Below are positions 10,200 through 19,765 of a stretch of 64,000 nucleotides of DNA, piece after piece; position 1 is the first letter of the stretch, and each line of letters starts with the position of its first letter. The translations under genes were made by a program, and so were the position numbers. The stretch comes from Shewanella sairae (GTDB lineage Bacteria > Pseudomonadota > Gammaproteobacteria > Enterobacterales > Shewanellaceae), in the NCBI RefSeq assembly GCF_023283535.1, contig NZ_JAKILT010000004.1:62001-126000 (forward strand). The letters are read 5' to 3'. The notes beneath the pieces were generated by a model that did no database searches, was not told the origin of the DNA, and worked only from the letters and a program-made list of their open reading frames with translations.

Positions 10200-11255
10200 A
10201 TGATTATGTTTTCCCCCCACAGACTAAAGCGAGTAGCTCCCTTAATAATACTACTGATAAGTGCGTGGTTAGCATCGGCATGTGGCAACGCACACCTGCC
10301 AATTAGTGAGGACGACCTAAATCAAACTAAGTGTGACGCGCAATATCAAAGCGATTGTCCTGAGTATTATCGAGGTGAGTTATTTACCGGCATTGCGACT
10401 AATTATGCTTATGGTAAGGCGTTTTATAGAGTGACTCAGTATCAAGATGGACTCGAACACGGCTATAGCTTCTCGACGCTAAACAATCAACTCAATGAAA
10501 CGGCTTGGTATAAGGCGGGTAAGTTAGATGGAAAGCAGATTAGTTATCACTTTTCCACCACTGGAAAGCCGCAGTGGGTGCGACTTTACCAAGCAGGAGT
10601 AAAAACGGAGCATTGGCTTTATGATGAGCAGGGCGTAATCCTCAGCTATAAGCGATTCGAAGGCGACAAAGAAGTCGAGAGCATTAGTTATGAAAAAGGC
10701 CGAGAATGGCGTCTGTACTATTTTGTTGATGGCGAAAAGCGCCAACGTCACAAGGACTATTATGCAGATGGCCTGCTTGAGAGCGAGAGTGAATTTATTT
10801 ATGCCGATTATAAAAAGCTCAATGAGAAAACTTACTATCGTAATGGTCGCTTAAGAAGCAAATTTAACTACGACAGGGTAACCAATACCGGCATATTAGA
10901 AACCTACGGCTCAGATGGCAAGCGGCGCTCAGAGCAGCATTATGGCTATAACCCACTCAATACCCTTCATGGGGTGCAGTTAACCTTTTGTGGTGAAAAT
11001 GGTCAGGTTGATTCTCGCGAGCATTACAACATGGGCGTAGAAGATGGTGAGTTTGCTAAATATCACTGTAATGGCCAGTTAATATCCAAGCGTACTTATG
11101 TAAACGGCGTGGTGACAGATAAACAGATTAAAGTCTATGATGAGAATGGCCTGGCAGTGGTGATAAAAAAGCTTGATGGCAAAGGTAAGATCATCCAAGA
11201 AAGCTACTTTGATGATGACTCTGCTAAATGGGTGACTTATTCAACATCAGACTAG
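10200..11255 (+). CDS. Lipoprotein with YwqK/MORN-like repeats
   Basis: The N-terminus has a basic start, a hydrophobic stretch and the lipobox LASAC (Cys28), so an outer- or inner-membrane lipoprotein is predicted. The remaining 320 residues are a chain of repeats of about 20-25 residues of the type YYxNGxLxSxxxYxxG, as in 'toxin-antitoxin YwqK family antitoxin' and MORN-variant proteins; examples are YYADGLLESESEF, YYRNGRLRSKFNY and YHCNGQLISKRTY. No toxin gene is adjacent, so the antitoxin label should not be taken literally. The function is unknown, probably surface or protein binding. Confidence 0.75.
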   Translation: MIMFSPHRLKRVAPLIILLISAWLASACGNAHLPISEDDLNQTKCDAQYQSDCPEYYRGELFTGIATNYAYGKAFYRVTQYQDGLEHGYSFSTLNNQLNETAWYKAGKLDGKQISYHFSTTGKPQWVRLYQAGVKTEHWLYDEQGVILSYKRFEGDKEVESISYEKGREWRLYYFVDGEKRQRHKDYYADGLLESESEFIYADYKKLNEKTYYRNGRLRSKFNYDRVTNTGILETYGSDGKRRSEQHYGYNPLNTLHGVQLTFCGENGQVDSREHYNMGVEDGEFAKYHCNGQLISKRTYVNGVVTDKQIKVYDENGLAVVIKKLDGKGKIIQESYFDDDSAKWVTYSTSD

Positions 11256-11571
11256 TTGCTAGATATACTCTCTCCTTGCGAAGAGGGCGGCGACTTAGCA
11301 TAAGCTGCTTTATTGCAGAGTAATGCAGCTTTAAGGGCTCATTTGAATTTTTACTCTATTAAAATGCGATAAAATCCATTAGGTTAAGATGTAGTTAAAT
11401 TTGGCCGGTGTTAACGGGGCATTGAAAATAAGCCTATCAATATACGTATATGGAAAGACTAGTGCGATTTATGCCCCCGCTGAGCCAAATACAGTCGCCA
11501 TGTTAGAAGCGCTAGCTAATACAAATCCTAGCAATGCTTCTATCCTGGCAAGCCTATATGGAGAAGAGCAG

Positions 11572-12111
11572 ATGAAATCCGCCGAAGAACAGTTATCAAC
11601 CTACAAAAGTGTTCATTTAAACCCTAAAAATATTCGGACTCACTTTGTGGGCGTACCTTTGATTATTTGGTCACTATTTTTATTACTGAATTTAATCCCA
11701 CTTAATTTTGCCGTGTCTAATGAGCCCGTCATCACGTTTAATGTTGCCACGATTTTTACAGTCGGTGTGCTTGTTTATTACTTCCTTTTACATGCTAGAC
11801 TAGCCATTGGTTTAACGATTTTTATTATTCCAGTACTTTATACATCAAGCCTTGTGGCGCAAATACCCCATGCATTTTGGATTGCTATCGTAGTGTTTTT
11901 TGTTGGTTGGGTGATTCAATTTATTGGCCATCATTACGAGAAAGCCAAGCCTGCATTTGTCGATGACTTAAATCAATTGCTAATAGGACCGTTCTTTTTG
12001 ATGGCAGAGGTTTACTTTATGTTCGGGCTAGAAAAGCAGTTACTCGCAGATATTACGCCTCTAGCTCGAGATAAACGTAGAGCGCTAGAGGCTGCAAGAA
12101 AAGCCGCTTAA
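11572..12111 (+). CDS. Mpo1-like (DUF962) membrane protein
   Basis: From the ATG at 11572 the product is 179 residues and begins MKSAEEQLSTYKSVHLNPKNIRTHFVG, the conserved N-terminus of the DUF962/YGL010w family. Four hydrophobic segments follow. Conserved histidines occur in HxNPxNxxxHxxG and in FIGHHYEKAKPAF. Yeast Mpo1 of this family is an Fe(II) dioxygenase that shortens 2-hydroxy fatty acids; the bacterial role is unproven. The frame stays open back to 11401, but GGAG 9 nt before 11572 and the family alignment favour this start. Confidence 0.82.
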   Translation: MKSAEEQLSTYKSVHLNPKNIRTHFVGVPLIIWSLFLLLNLIPLNFAVSNEPVITFNVATIFTVGVLVYYFLLHARLAIGLTIFIIPVLYTSSLVAQIPHAFWIAIVVFFVGWVIQFIGHHYEKAKPAFVDDLNQLLIGPFFLMAEVYFMFGLEKQLLADITPLARDKRRALEAARKAA

Positions 12112-12137
12112 GTGCTATTAGAGATAAACATAGATAA

Positions 12138-12168
12138 GTAAAAAGGCGCGACAGCGCCTTTTTATTGT
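12138..12168. terminator. Bidirectional terminator between the Mpo1-like gene and corB
   Basis: AAAGGCGC / GCGCCTTT (12142-12161) has runs of A before and T after, so it can act on both strands between these convergent genes. Confidence 0.75.
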
Positions 12169-12186
12169 GAATAGCGTATCGCACGG

Positions 12187-13467
12187 TTAATCTGCAGTTT
12201 TAGGCGCAAGGTAATGCTGTGGCATCACTCTAACCGTTTTTATCATATTGTCAGCGACATCTATCACTTCCAACGGGTAGCCATATAAACGCATTGAGGT
12301 GTTTGGCTCAGGAATATCTTCTAAGTACTCAAGTACTAAACCATTGATTGTTTTAGGGCCATCAATCGGGAAGTGCCACTCCATCTCTTTATTGAGATCG
12401 CGTATGTTTATTGTGGCTTCAATCAGGAAACTGCCGTCTTGCTGAGGGGTAATATCTTCGCTCGGCGTAGTCACCATAGACGTAGTAAAGTCACCGACAA
12501 TCTCTTCTAAAATATCCTCAAGGGTCACGAGTCCTTGAATGTCGCCATATTCATCTACAACGAGTCCAATACGTTCTTTATTTTGCTGAAAGTTGGCCAG
12601 CTGCACGTTAAGCGGTGTCGCTTCAGGAATAAAGTACAGCTCTTTTACTGCCCGCAGCAACGAAGATTTACTAAATTGGCCTTTCGATTGTAAGCGCAAC
12701 GCATCTCTTAAGTGTACAAAACCAACGGCATCATCAATCGTGTCTCTATATAGCAACACCCTTGTGTGTGGGCTTTGAATAACCTGCTTATTAATGCTCT
12801 TAAAGTCGTCGTTGATATTAATGGCGTAAAGCTCGTTACGCGGGATCATGATGTCGTCAACGGTGACTTTCTCTAGATCCATAATGGATAGCAGCATCTC
12901 TTGGTGACGCTGTGGAATTAAGGCGCCAGCCTCATTTACTACTGTGCGTAGCTCCTCTTGACTAAGTGCATCATCGGTTTTGACTGAGTGAATACCGAGT
13001 AAATGCAAAAAACCTGAGGTAATAAAGTTGACGACCTTTACGAAAGGAGAAAGTACTGTGAGTAATACTCGTAGGACAACACTGGAGGGAAAGGCGATAC
13101 GTTCTGGGTGAAGCGCTGCAACAGTTTTAGGGGTAACTTCGGCAAATACTAACACGACGAGCGTTAATACACCGGTCGAGATGGCGACCCCCACGTCACC
13201 AAATAAACGTATGCCGATAATGGTCGCTATCGCAGACGCTAAAATATTAACTAAATTGTTACCGATTAGGATGAGTCCAATCAATCTATCTGGTCGCTCT
13301 AACATTTTTATCGCGCGCTTAGCGCCTTTATGGCCGCTATTTGCTAAGTGGCGCAAACGATAACGGTTTAGTGACATCATGGCTGTTTCTGAGCCAGAGA
13401 AGTAAGCAGACAGTAGGATTAAGACGAACAGAATAGATAAAAGTACGCCAGTGGATATATCGTCCAA
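12187..13467 (-). CDS. CorB/YfjD-type CNNM transporter (HlyC/CorC family)
   Basis: This 426-residue membrane protein has the CNNM order: a DUF21 domain with about four membrane segments (1-150, starting LLSILFVLILLSAYFSGSE), paired CBS domains (about 195-320, MIPRNELYAI to GLVTLEDILEEIVGD) and a CorC_HlyC C-terminal domain. CNNM proteins move Mg2+ or confer Mg2+/Co2+ resistance. The order corB-ypjD next to divergent ffh matches E. coli yfjD-ypjD-ffh, supporting orthology. Confidence 0.9.
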   Translation of the reverse strand: MDDISTGVLLSILFVLILLSAYFSGSETAMMSLNRYRLRHLANSGHKGAKRAIKMLERPDRLIGLILIGNNLVNILASAIATIIGIRLFGDVGVAISTGVLTLVVLVFAEVTPKTVAALHPERIAFPSSVVLRVLLTVLSPFVKVVNFITSGFLHLLGIHSVKTDDALSQEELRTVVNEAGALIPQRHQEMLLSIMDLEKVTVDDIMIPRNELYAININDDFKSINKQVIQSPHTRVLLYRDTIDDAVGFVHLRDALRLQSKGQFSKSSLLRAVKELYFIPEATPLNVQLANFQQNKERIGLVVDEYGDIQGLVTLEDILEEIVGDFTTSMVTTPSEDITPQQDGSFLIEATINIRDLNKEMEWHFPIDGPKTINGLVLEYLEDIPEPNTSMRLYGYPLEVIDVADNMIKTVRVMPQHYLAPKTAD

Positions 13468-13611
13468 GAGTTGGAGCTCCGCTGTTGTTTAAAGAAAGGG
13501 CGAAAATTCTAGCTAGATAAAGCACTATAAAAATAACTAATTACAGAACTTTCTAAAGTGTGTCAAGTTTGACCCATCAAGCGGTGATGGGTCAATTAAC
13601 GAAAATGAAGC

Positions 13612-14400
13612 TTAGCGGAGGATTAACTCTTTAACAATACGCGCACCAAAGTAGGCAAGTGATAGCAGTACGCCGCCTGTTAAAGTATAAGCAACGGCGG
13701 TGCGAATACGGCAACCAACCCAGTATTGCTGAGCTAACATGGCGATATAAACACACCAAGCCATAATCGATAATACCGCTTTGTGACCCTTACCTTCTTC
13801 AAACATATCATCTAAGAAGATAAAGCCAGTGGCTAAAGATAAACTTAATAAAATCACCCCAACAATCACTAAGTGATAAAGCTGCTTTTCAACCGTCATT
13901 AATGGCGGCATAGCCGATGTCATGACAATTTTCTTATTCTTAAGGCGATTCTGAATTATTGCTAATTGAATCGCGTAAAGCGCTGCAATCATCAAGGCAC
14001 TGTATGCCATAAGTGATAAGACAACATGCACTAGCACATCAGGGTGAACTTCAAAGTGAATGATGTATTCTGGTGGCACTAGCCATAATAGCGCCACTGA
14101 AATGATTGAGCAGACATAAACCACAGGCAAGACAACGATGACTTTAAGCCTGAATAACAAAATGGTAAAGCTGAAGGTTATTATCCAGTTAACCATCGAA
14201 ATTACGTTGGTTAAGCTAAAGTTTTGCCCGTCACTAGTCATAATGGTTTGCGATAGTGCAGCAGCATGCAACACCACGCCTACAGCAGCAAACCCAGCGA
14301 CGAGCTTTCTGTTTGGTCCGTCTACATGAAACAGGCGACTTGCGACGAGAACCAAAGCAATACTATAAAATAACATGGCTGAAGCAGAAAAAATGACCAT
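13612..14400 (-). CDS. ypjD: YpjD, CcsA-like inner-membrane protein
   Basis: These 262 residues contain eight or so hydrophobic helices and the C-terminal cytochrome c assembly (CcmC/CcsA) fold. The usual WWD haem-handling signature is absent, as in other YpjD proteins. The function is unknown. Its position divergent from ffh and upstream of a CorB homologue is conserved with E. coli. Confidence 0.85.
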   Translation of the reverse strand: MVIFSASAMLFYSIALVLVASRLFHVDGPNRKLVAGFAAVGVVLHAAALSQTIMTSDGQNFSLTNVISMVNWIITFSFTILLFRLKVIVVLPVVYVCSIISVALLWLVPPEYIIHFEVHPDVLVHVVLSLMAYSALMIAALYAIQLAIIQNRLKNKKIVMTSAMPPLMTVEKQLYHLVIVGVILLSLSLATGFIFLDDMFEEGKGHKAVLSIMAWCVYIAMLAQQYWVGCRIRTAVAYTLTGGVLLSLAYFGARIVKELILR

Positions 14401-14806
14401 TGAGTATTAACCTATTGTTTATGAATCTGATGCTTTACGCATACTTAATAACGTTTAACTAAAGCTGACCAAACGAGTTGCATACTAGCCTGATTCAAAC
14501 AGGAGTTAAATCGCAGAATGAGCGAAATTATCGCTTTAGGTCTCTTTGCCTACGTTATTAGGATTTTTATCTCAGAATTCACCGATAACGTTGTCAACTA
14601 GAATAACATGAGCAAAGGTCTTTTGGGCAGTGACCTTGATTGCAAAAATTGGCTGATTCTTTGTCCTAACAGCGATTTTTGTTAAATATTTATCGATTGT
14701 AAGGCCTAGTTATAAAAGTTACTTGCGTCATTCTGTAGCATAATATCTGGGCATCGCTATAATACAGCCCCATCAATGTAAATTTTAAACGGTAAAGAAC
14801 TGGATA
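14401..14806. promoter_or_regulatory. ypjD-ffh divergent intergenic region with ffh -10 element
   Basis: About 400 bp separate divergent ypjD and ffh. A perfect TATAAT at 14758-14763 lies 44 nt before the ffh ATG; no good -35 is found 16-18 nt upstream. Nothing else in the interval resembles a gene or operator. Confidence 0.45.
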
Positions 14807-16180
14807 ATGTTTGAGAACTTAACTGACAGATTGTCACGGACTCTGAAAAATATCAGTGGCCGTGGTCGCTTAACGGAAGAAAACGTTAAGGAAACCTTAC
14901 GCGAAGTCCGCATGGCACTTCTTGAGGCCGATGTTGCCTTGCCTGTGGTTCGTGAATTCGTAAATAGCGTTAAAGAACGCGCTGTTGGACAAGAGGTTTC
15001 TAAGAGTCTAAGTCCAGGCCAAGCCTTTATTAAGATCGTTCAAAGCGAACTTGAAAATGCGATGGGCGAAGCGAATGAAGCTTTAGACCTATCGGCACAG
15101 CCTCCAGCTGTAATCATGATGGCGGGTTTGCAAGGTGCGGGTAAAACCACCAGTGTTGCAAAGCTGTCTAAATTCTTGCGTGAGCGTGAGAAGAAATCTG
15201 TGCTTGTGGTTTCTGCCGACGTATACCGTCCTGCAGCAATCAAGCAGCTAGAAACCTTGGCTGCTGAAGTAGACGTTCAATTCTTCCCTTCAGATGTTAG
15301 CCAAAAGCCAGTCGATATTGCTAATGCAGCAATTGCGCACGCAAAGCTTAAGTTTATTGATGTGGTTATTGTCGATACTGCAGGTCGTTTGCACGTCGAT
15401 GAAGCCATGATGGACGAAATTAAGGACCTTCATGCGGCGGTTAAGCCTGTTGAGACTCTGTTTGTGGTTGATGCCATGACAGGTCAAGATGCGGCAAACA
15501 CAGCTAAAGCTTTTAATGAAGCCTTGCCACTTACTGGTGTGGTTCTAACTAAGGTTGATGGTGATGCACGCGGCGGTGCGGCGTTATCGATTCGGCATAT
15601 CACTGGTAAGCCAATTAAATTCTTGGGTGTGGGTGAAAAAACCGACGCACTAGAAGCGTTCCACCCTGATCGTGTAGCTTCACGTATTCTTGGTATGGGC
15701 GATGTGCTTTCTCTTATTGAAGAGGTTGAGCGCGGCGTTGACCAAGAAAAAGCTATGAAGCTTGCTGCTAAAGTTAAGCAAGGCGGAAATTTTGATTTAG
15801 AAGATTTCCGTGAGCAGCTGCAGCAGATGAAGAATATGGGCGGCATGATGAACATGATTGAGAAGCTACCGGGTGTGGGTCAATTACCCCCAGAAGCACT
15901 TGCTCAAGTTCAAGACGGCAAGATGACTGGGCAGATGGAAGCGATTATCAATTCTATGACGCCAGGTGAGCGTCAACGCCCTGATATCATCAAAGGTTCG
16001 CGTAAGCGCAGAATCGCGATGGGCAGCGGCACACAAATTCAAGACGTGAACCGTTTATTGAAACAGTTTACGCAAATGCAGAAGATGATGAAGAAAATGT
16101 CATCAAAAGGCGGCATGAAAAAAATGATGCGTGGTATGAGCGGTATGCTCCCACCAGGCATGAAAATGCCCGGCCGCTAG
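14807..16180 (+). CDS. ffh: Ffh, signal recognition particle protein
   Basis: Ffh binds 4.5S RNA and hydrophobic signal sequences and targets nascent membrane proteins to FtsY. It has an N-domain (1-90), a G-domain with P-loop GLQGAGKTT (107-115) and DTAGR (190-194), and a methionine-rich M-domain from about 300. The M-domain includes GSRKRRIAMGSG for 4.5S RNA and the terminal run of Met and Lys residues. At 457 residues it is full length (E. coli 453). Confidence 0.98.
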   Translation: MFENLTDRLSRTLKNISGRGRLTEENVKETLREVRMALLEADVALPVVREFVNSVKERAVGQEVSKSLSPGQAFIKIVQSELENAMGEANEALDLSAQPPAVIMMAGLQGAGKTTSVAKLSKFLREREKKSVLVVSADVYRPAAIKQLETLAAEVDVQFFPSDVSQKPVDIANAAIAHAKLKFIDVVIVDTAGRLHVDEAMMDEIKDLHAAVKPVETLFVVDAMTGQDAANTAKAFNEALPLTGVVLTKVDGDARGGAALSIRHITGKPIKFLGVGEKTDALEAFHPDRVASRILGMGDVLSLIEEVERGVDQEKAMKLAAKVKQGGNFDLEDFREQLQQMKNMGGMMNMIEKLPGVGQLPPEALAQVQDGKMTGQMEAIINSMTPGERQRPDIIKGSRKRRIAMGSGTQIQDVNRLLKQFTQMQKMMKKMSSKGGMKKMMRGMSGMLPPGMKMPGR

Positions 16181-16204
16181 GCATTATTAATATTCTGCAA
16201 AGCT

Positions 16205-16250
16205 AAATTTACAGACTAGAGTAAAACTTGCTCTGGTCTGTTTATCGTTT
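16205..16250 (+). terminator. Putative ffh terminator
   Basis: CAGACTAGAG and CTCTGGTCTG form an interrupted stem followed by TTTATCGTTTT between ffh and the rpsP promoter. It is plausible but imperfect. Confidence 0.4.
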
Positions 16251-16275
16251 TAGGTGTAAAAAACGCCGATTACGG

Positions 16276-16303
16276 TTGCATTCGTCGGTCAGTCAGGTAA
16301 AAT
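16276..16303 (+). promoter_or_regulatory. Candidate rpsP operon promoter
   Basis: TTGCAT (16276-16281) and TAAAAT (16298-16303) are separated by 16 bp and sit about 95 nt before the rpsP start. The resulting 5' UTR contains a short hairpin CTCCG/CGGAG near 16326-16343. Confidence 0.5.
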
Positions 16304-16397
16304 CTGCCGGCTTTCTATCTGGGGCTCTCCGCGAACACGGAGTTTCAGTTTTTATTTTTGCTTGATAAAAAGCAAATCATTAGAGGATACCAAACGC

Positions 16398-16649
16398 ATG
16401 GTTACCATTCGTTTAGCTCGTGGCGGCGCAAAAAAGCGTCCATTTTATAACATCGTTGTAGCTGACAGCCGTAACGCCCGTGACGGTCGTTTCATCGAGC
16501 GCGTTGGCTTTTTTAACCCTGTAGCTCGTGGCCAAGAAGAAGCTCTACGCTTAGATCTTGACCGTGTTGAGCATTGGGTTGCTAACGGTGCTGCTACTAC
16601 TGATCGTGTAGCAAAACTGATCAAAGACGCTCGTAAAGCTGCTGCTTAA
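16398..16649 (+). CDS. rpsP: 30S ribosomal protein S16
   Basis: The product of 83 residues begins [20 protein letters not shown], the invariant S16 N-terminus. The frame is open from 16362, but the ATG at 16398, preceded by AGAGGA, gives the family start and length (E. coli 82). It is the first gene of the conserved rpsP-rimM-trmD-rplS operon. Confidence 0.98.
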
Positions 16650-16669
16650 TAGCGTTAAGGTATAGATTG

Positions 16670-17200
16670 ATGAGTAGTAAACAAGAACCCGTCATCCTTG
16701 GCAAAATCGGTTCAAGTTATGGCATTAAAGGTTGGTTGAAGATCACTACCTATACCGACTCTGTTGAAGGTATCTTTGACTATTCACCTTGGCTTATTAA
16801 AGAACAAGGCGAATGGCGCGAGGTTAAGGTCGCCCAGTGGCGTTTCCAAGGTAAAGCCGTAGTTGCTTGTCTTGAAGGCGTATCAACACGGGATGAGGCG
16901 CAAGCGCTTACTAATTGTGAGATTGCTGTGCCTGCGGATCAGATGCAAGACTTACCAGAAGATGAATTCTACTGGCGAGATCTTATCGGCTGTGAAGTTA
17001 CCAATACCAAAGGCTATAACATGGGTACAGTGCAGGAGATCGTGGAAACAGGATCAAATGACGTACTTTTAGTTAAAGCAAATGCGAAAGATGGCTTTGG
17101 CAAAGCGGAACGTATGATTCCCTTTGTTACTGACCAGTTCATCCAAAAGGTGGACTTGGCAGCAAAACAGATTTTAGTGGATTGGGATCCGGACTTTTAA
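16670..17200 (+). CDS. rimM: RimM, 16S rRNA processing protein
   Basis: RimM binds S19 and helps mature the 30S head. It has an N-terminal beta-barrel ([21 protein letters not shown] onwards) and a C-terminal PRC-barrel ([12 protein letters not shown] to ILVDWDPDF). Two start codons are adjacent, TTG at 16667 and ATG at 16670; ATG is preferred, giving 176 residues. It lies 20 bp from rpsP and 15 bp from trmD. Confidence 0.96.
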   Translation: MSSKQEPVILGKIGSSYGIKGWLKITTYTDSVEGIFDYSPWLIKEQGEWREVKVAQWRFQGKAVVACLEGVSTRDEAQALTNCEIAVPADQMQDLPEDEFYWRDLIGCEVTNTKGYNMGTVQEIVETGSNDVLLVKANAKDGFGKAERMIPFVTDQFIQKVDLAAKQILVDWDPDF

Positions 17201-17215
17201 GTCGAGGTAGAACAT

Positions 17216-17962
17216 ATGTGGTTAGGGGTAGTAACCCTGTTTCCCGAGATGTTTCGTGCCGTAACAGACTTTGGTGTAACGGGTCGTGCAGTTAGTAAAG
17301 GGTTACTAGAGTTGCAAACGTGGAATCCTCGTGATTTCACCCATGATAAACATAAAACTGTGGATGACCGCCCTTATGGTGGTGGCCCAGGAATGTTAAT
17401 GATGGTGCAGCCTTTACGTGATGCCATCCATGCAGCTAAGGCTGCAGCCGGAAAAGATGCAAAGGTGATTTACCTGTCTCCTCAAGGCCGTAAGCTGACA
17501 CAGCAAGGCGTTGAAGAGTTAGCACAATCATCCAGTTTGGTTTTAGTGTGTGGTCGATACGAAGGTGTTGATGAGCGCATTATTCAAACTGAAGTGGACG
17601 AAGAGTGGTCAATAGGAGATTACGTGCTTTCGGGCGGTGAACTTCCAGCGATGACTCTGATTGATTCAGTTTCAAGATTGGTTCCTGGCGTGCTAGGAAA
17701 GCAAGCTTCTGCAGAGCAAGATTCTTTCTCTGACGGATTACTGGATTGTCCCCACTATACGCGTCCTGAAAGTTTGGATGGACTGGATGTTCCAGCCGTA
17801 TTACTAAGTGGCAACCACGAACATATTAGACGCTGGCGTTTACAGCAAAGCCTAGGTAGGACTTTGTTGAGACGACCAGAATTACTTGAAAATCTAGCTC
17901 TGACTGGCGAACAAGAGAAGCTTTTAGCTGAATTTGTTGACAGCATCAAACAAGATGATTAG
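17216..17962 (+). CDS. trmD: TrmD, tRNA (guanine-N1)-methyltransferase
   Basis: TrmD makes m1G37 in tRNAs, preventing +1 frameshifts. The SPOUT knot residues are seen in [22 protein letters not shown] and [14 protein letters not shown], and the substrate region in [14 protein letters not shown]. The 248-residue length is near the norm (E. coli 255). It is third in the S16 operon. Confidence 0.98.
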   Translation: MWLGVVTLFPEMFRAVTDFGVTGRAVSKGLLELQTWNPRDFTHDKHKTVDDRPYGGGPGMLMMVQPLRDAIHAAKAAAGKDAKVIYLSPQGRKLTQQGVEELAQSSSLVLVCGRYEGVDERIIQTEVDEEWSIGDYVLSGGELPAMTLIDSVSRLVPGVLGKQASAEQDSFSDGLLDCPHYTRPESLDGLDVPAVLLSGNHEHIRRWRLQQSLGRTLLRRPELLENLALTGEQEKLLAEFVDSIKQDD

Positions 17963-17998
17963 TCGAAGCGCAGTTATTACTAGTATGGAGTTTATTTA

Positions 17999-18352
17999 AT
18001 GAATAACATCATCAAAATGCTCAACGAAGAGCAAATGAAAACCGACGTACCACAATTTGGTGCCGGTGATACAGTAGTTGTTAAAGTACGTGTTGTAGAA
18101 GGCGGTAAAGAGCGTCTACAGGCGTTTGAAGGCGTTGTAATCGCGAAGCGTAACCGCGGCGTTCACTCTGCATTCACAGTACGTAAAATCTCTAATGGTG
18201 AAGGTGTTGAGCGTGCGTTCCAGACTCACAGCCCAATCATCTCTAGCATCGAAGTTAAGCGTCGCGGCCGTGTTCGTCGTGCTAAGCTTTACTACCTACG
18301 TGATCGTTCAGGCAAGTCTGCACGTATCCGTGAGAAGCTTGCTACTAAGTAA
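17999..18352 (+). CDS. rplS: 50S ribosomal protein L19
   Basis: This 117-residue protein carries the L19 hallmarks: [20 protein letters not shown] and the C-terminal [19 protein letters not shown]. It sits at the 30S-50S interface. It is the last gene of the operon and is followed by a terminator. Confidence 0.98.
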   Translation: MNNIIKMLNEEQMKTDVPQFGAGDTVVVKVRVVEGGKERLQAFEGVVIAKRNRGVHSAFTVRKISNGEGVERAFQTHSPIISSIEVKRRGRVRRAKLYYLRDRSGKSARIREKLATK

Positions 18353-18387
18353 TTTAGTACTCGCTAAAAAAAAGATGCAGTGTTCGC

Positions 18388-18422
18388 ACGAGAAACCGCC
18401 TATATGGCGGTTTTTTGTTGCC
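18388..18422 (+). terminator. Terminator of the rpsP-rimM-trmD-rplS operon
   Basis: AAACCGCC and GGCGGTTT pair around TATAT and are followed by TTTTTGTTG, a clear Rho-independent terminator 40-60 nt after rplS. Confidence 0.85.
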
Positions 18423-18527
18423 TAAATTTTAGTAACCCGTCCTCCACTTCCCTTACCGCCAAATTTTTTCATTATTTAAAATCAGTGCTTGATCTCAACA
18501 GCACGAATAGGCATAGTGTTCTCAAGG

Positions 18528-18547
18528 TGTAATGGTGTACCGTTACA
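18528..18547. promoter_or_regulatory. 20-bp palindrome upstream of aroF, possible operator
   Basis: TGTAATGGTGTACCGTTACA is an imperfect dyad (8 of 10 positions pair) about 110 nt before the aroF start. Its outer TGTAA/TTACA recalls TyrR boxes, but the spacing is N8 rather than the N6 expected for TGTAAA-N6-TTTACA, so the regulator is uncertain. The rest of this 307-bp gap shows nothing definite. Confidence 0.3.
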
Positions 18548-18659
18548 GTATTACTTGTGGTTTATTTGATAACAATCACAAGAACAGCAATTGAGACGTT
18601 TTTCAGTGAAATAGAAACTGGCAGCGAAATACAGTAAGCGATAAATACAGGTGATAAAC

Positions 18660-19751
18660 ATGCAACAAGACACAATCAACAATGTTCATATTAGTTCCGA
18701 GCAAGTGCTGGTAACTCCGGAAGAACTAAAACGCGATCTGCCTTTGTCTAAGCATGCTTATCAATACGTACTTAATGCCCGCAAAACGGTTGCAGACATA
18801 GTGCATAAACGTGATAACCGAGTATTGGTGATTTCAGGTCCTTGTTCTATCCATGATATTGATGCAGCTAAAGAGTACGCGCTTAAGCTTAAAAAACTGC
18901 ATGAGGAATTAGGTGATGAGTTCTTTGTACTGATGCGGGTTTACTTTGAAAAGCCGCGCACTACTGTTGGCTGGAAGGGCATGATTAATGACCCTGATAT
19001 GGATGAATCCTTTGATGTGGATAAAGGCCTAAGAAAAGCCCGTGAGTTGATGATTTGGCTAGCAGAGCTTGAGCTGCCTGTTGCAACAGAAGCATTAGAT
19101 CCTATTAGCCCACAGTACATGTCAGAGCTTATCACTTGGTCTGCAATAGGTGCGCGTACCACTGAGTCGCAAACTCACCGTGAGATGGCGTCAGGCCTTT
19201 CGATGCCAGTAGGCTTTAAAAACGGCACCGACGGTAAGTTAGGTGTCGCCATTAATGCACTTGAGTCTGCAGCAAGTAGTCATCGTTTTATGGGGATCAA
19301 CCAAAAAGGCCAGGTTGCGCTATTACAAACGGCAGGTAATCCTGATGGGCATGTGATTCTACGTGGCGGTAAAGCGCCAAACTATGATGCCGCGAGTGTG
19401 GCAGAGTGTGAGCAGCAGCTGCATGCTGCTAACTTAAGCGCACGCTTAATTGTTGATTGCAGCCATGGCAATTCGTCAAAAGATCACAACAAACAAAAGC
19501 CTGTCTGTGAAGACGTATTTAACCAAATCGCTTTGGGTAATAAATCGATTATTGGTGTTATGCTTGAAAGTCACTTAAATGCGGGTAAGCAAAGCAGTGA
19601 CATACCTATGAGTCAACTGGCTTACGGTGTATCGGTAACAGATGCGTGTATCGACTGGCAAACCACGGAAACCTTGTTGCGCGATGGTGCTAGCTTATTA
19701 GCCCCAATATTACCGACTCGATTTGATATGCTCAAAGTAGCAAATGGCTGA
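18660..19751 (+). CDS. aroF: DAHP synthase, type I-alpha (AroF-like, probably Tyr-regulated)
   Basis: This enzyme condenses phosphoenolpyruvate and erythrose 4-phosphate, the first step of aromatic synthesis. Key residues are present: SGPCSIHD with metal-binding Cys62, [13 protein letters not shown] with Lys98 and Arg100, and [11 protein letters not shown]. From the ATG at 18660 (preceded by AGGTGA at good spacing, rather than the GTG at 18651) it is 363 residues. Its stop overlaps the frame leading into tyrA. This pairing with prephenate dehydrogenase marks it as the tyrosine-branch isozyme (inference from context). Confidence 0.93.
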   Translation: MQQDTINNVHISSEQVLVTPEELKRDLPLSKHAYQYVLNARKTVADIVHKRDNRVLVISGPCSIHDIDAAKEYALKLKKLHEELGDEFFVLMRVYFEKPRTTVGWKGMINDPDMDESFDVDKGLRKARELMIWLAELELPVATEALDPISPQYMSELITWSAIGARTTESQTHREMASGLSMPVGFKNGTDGKLGVAINALESAASSHRFMGINQKGQVALLQTAGNPDGHVILRGGKAPNYDAASVAECEQQLHAANLSARLIVDCSHGNSSKDHNKQKPVCEDVFNQIALGNKSIIGVMLESHLNAGKQSSDIPMSQLAYGVSVTDACIDWQTTETLLRDGASLLAPILPTRFDMLKVANG

Positions 19752-19765
19752 TGGAAGAAAGATTG

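Noticed and set aside
10200..11255. Reading the YwqK-type protein as an antitoxin of a toxin-antitoxin pair
   Set aside because: No candidate toxin ORF is adjacent on either side, and the protein has a lipoprotein signal.
11401..11571. In-frame N-terminal extension of the Mpo1-like protein
   Set aside because: It starts with TTG, shows no conserved pattern, and the ATG at 11572 has a proper ribosome-binding site and the family N-terminus.
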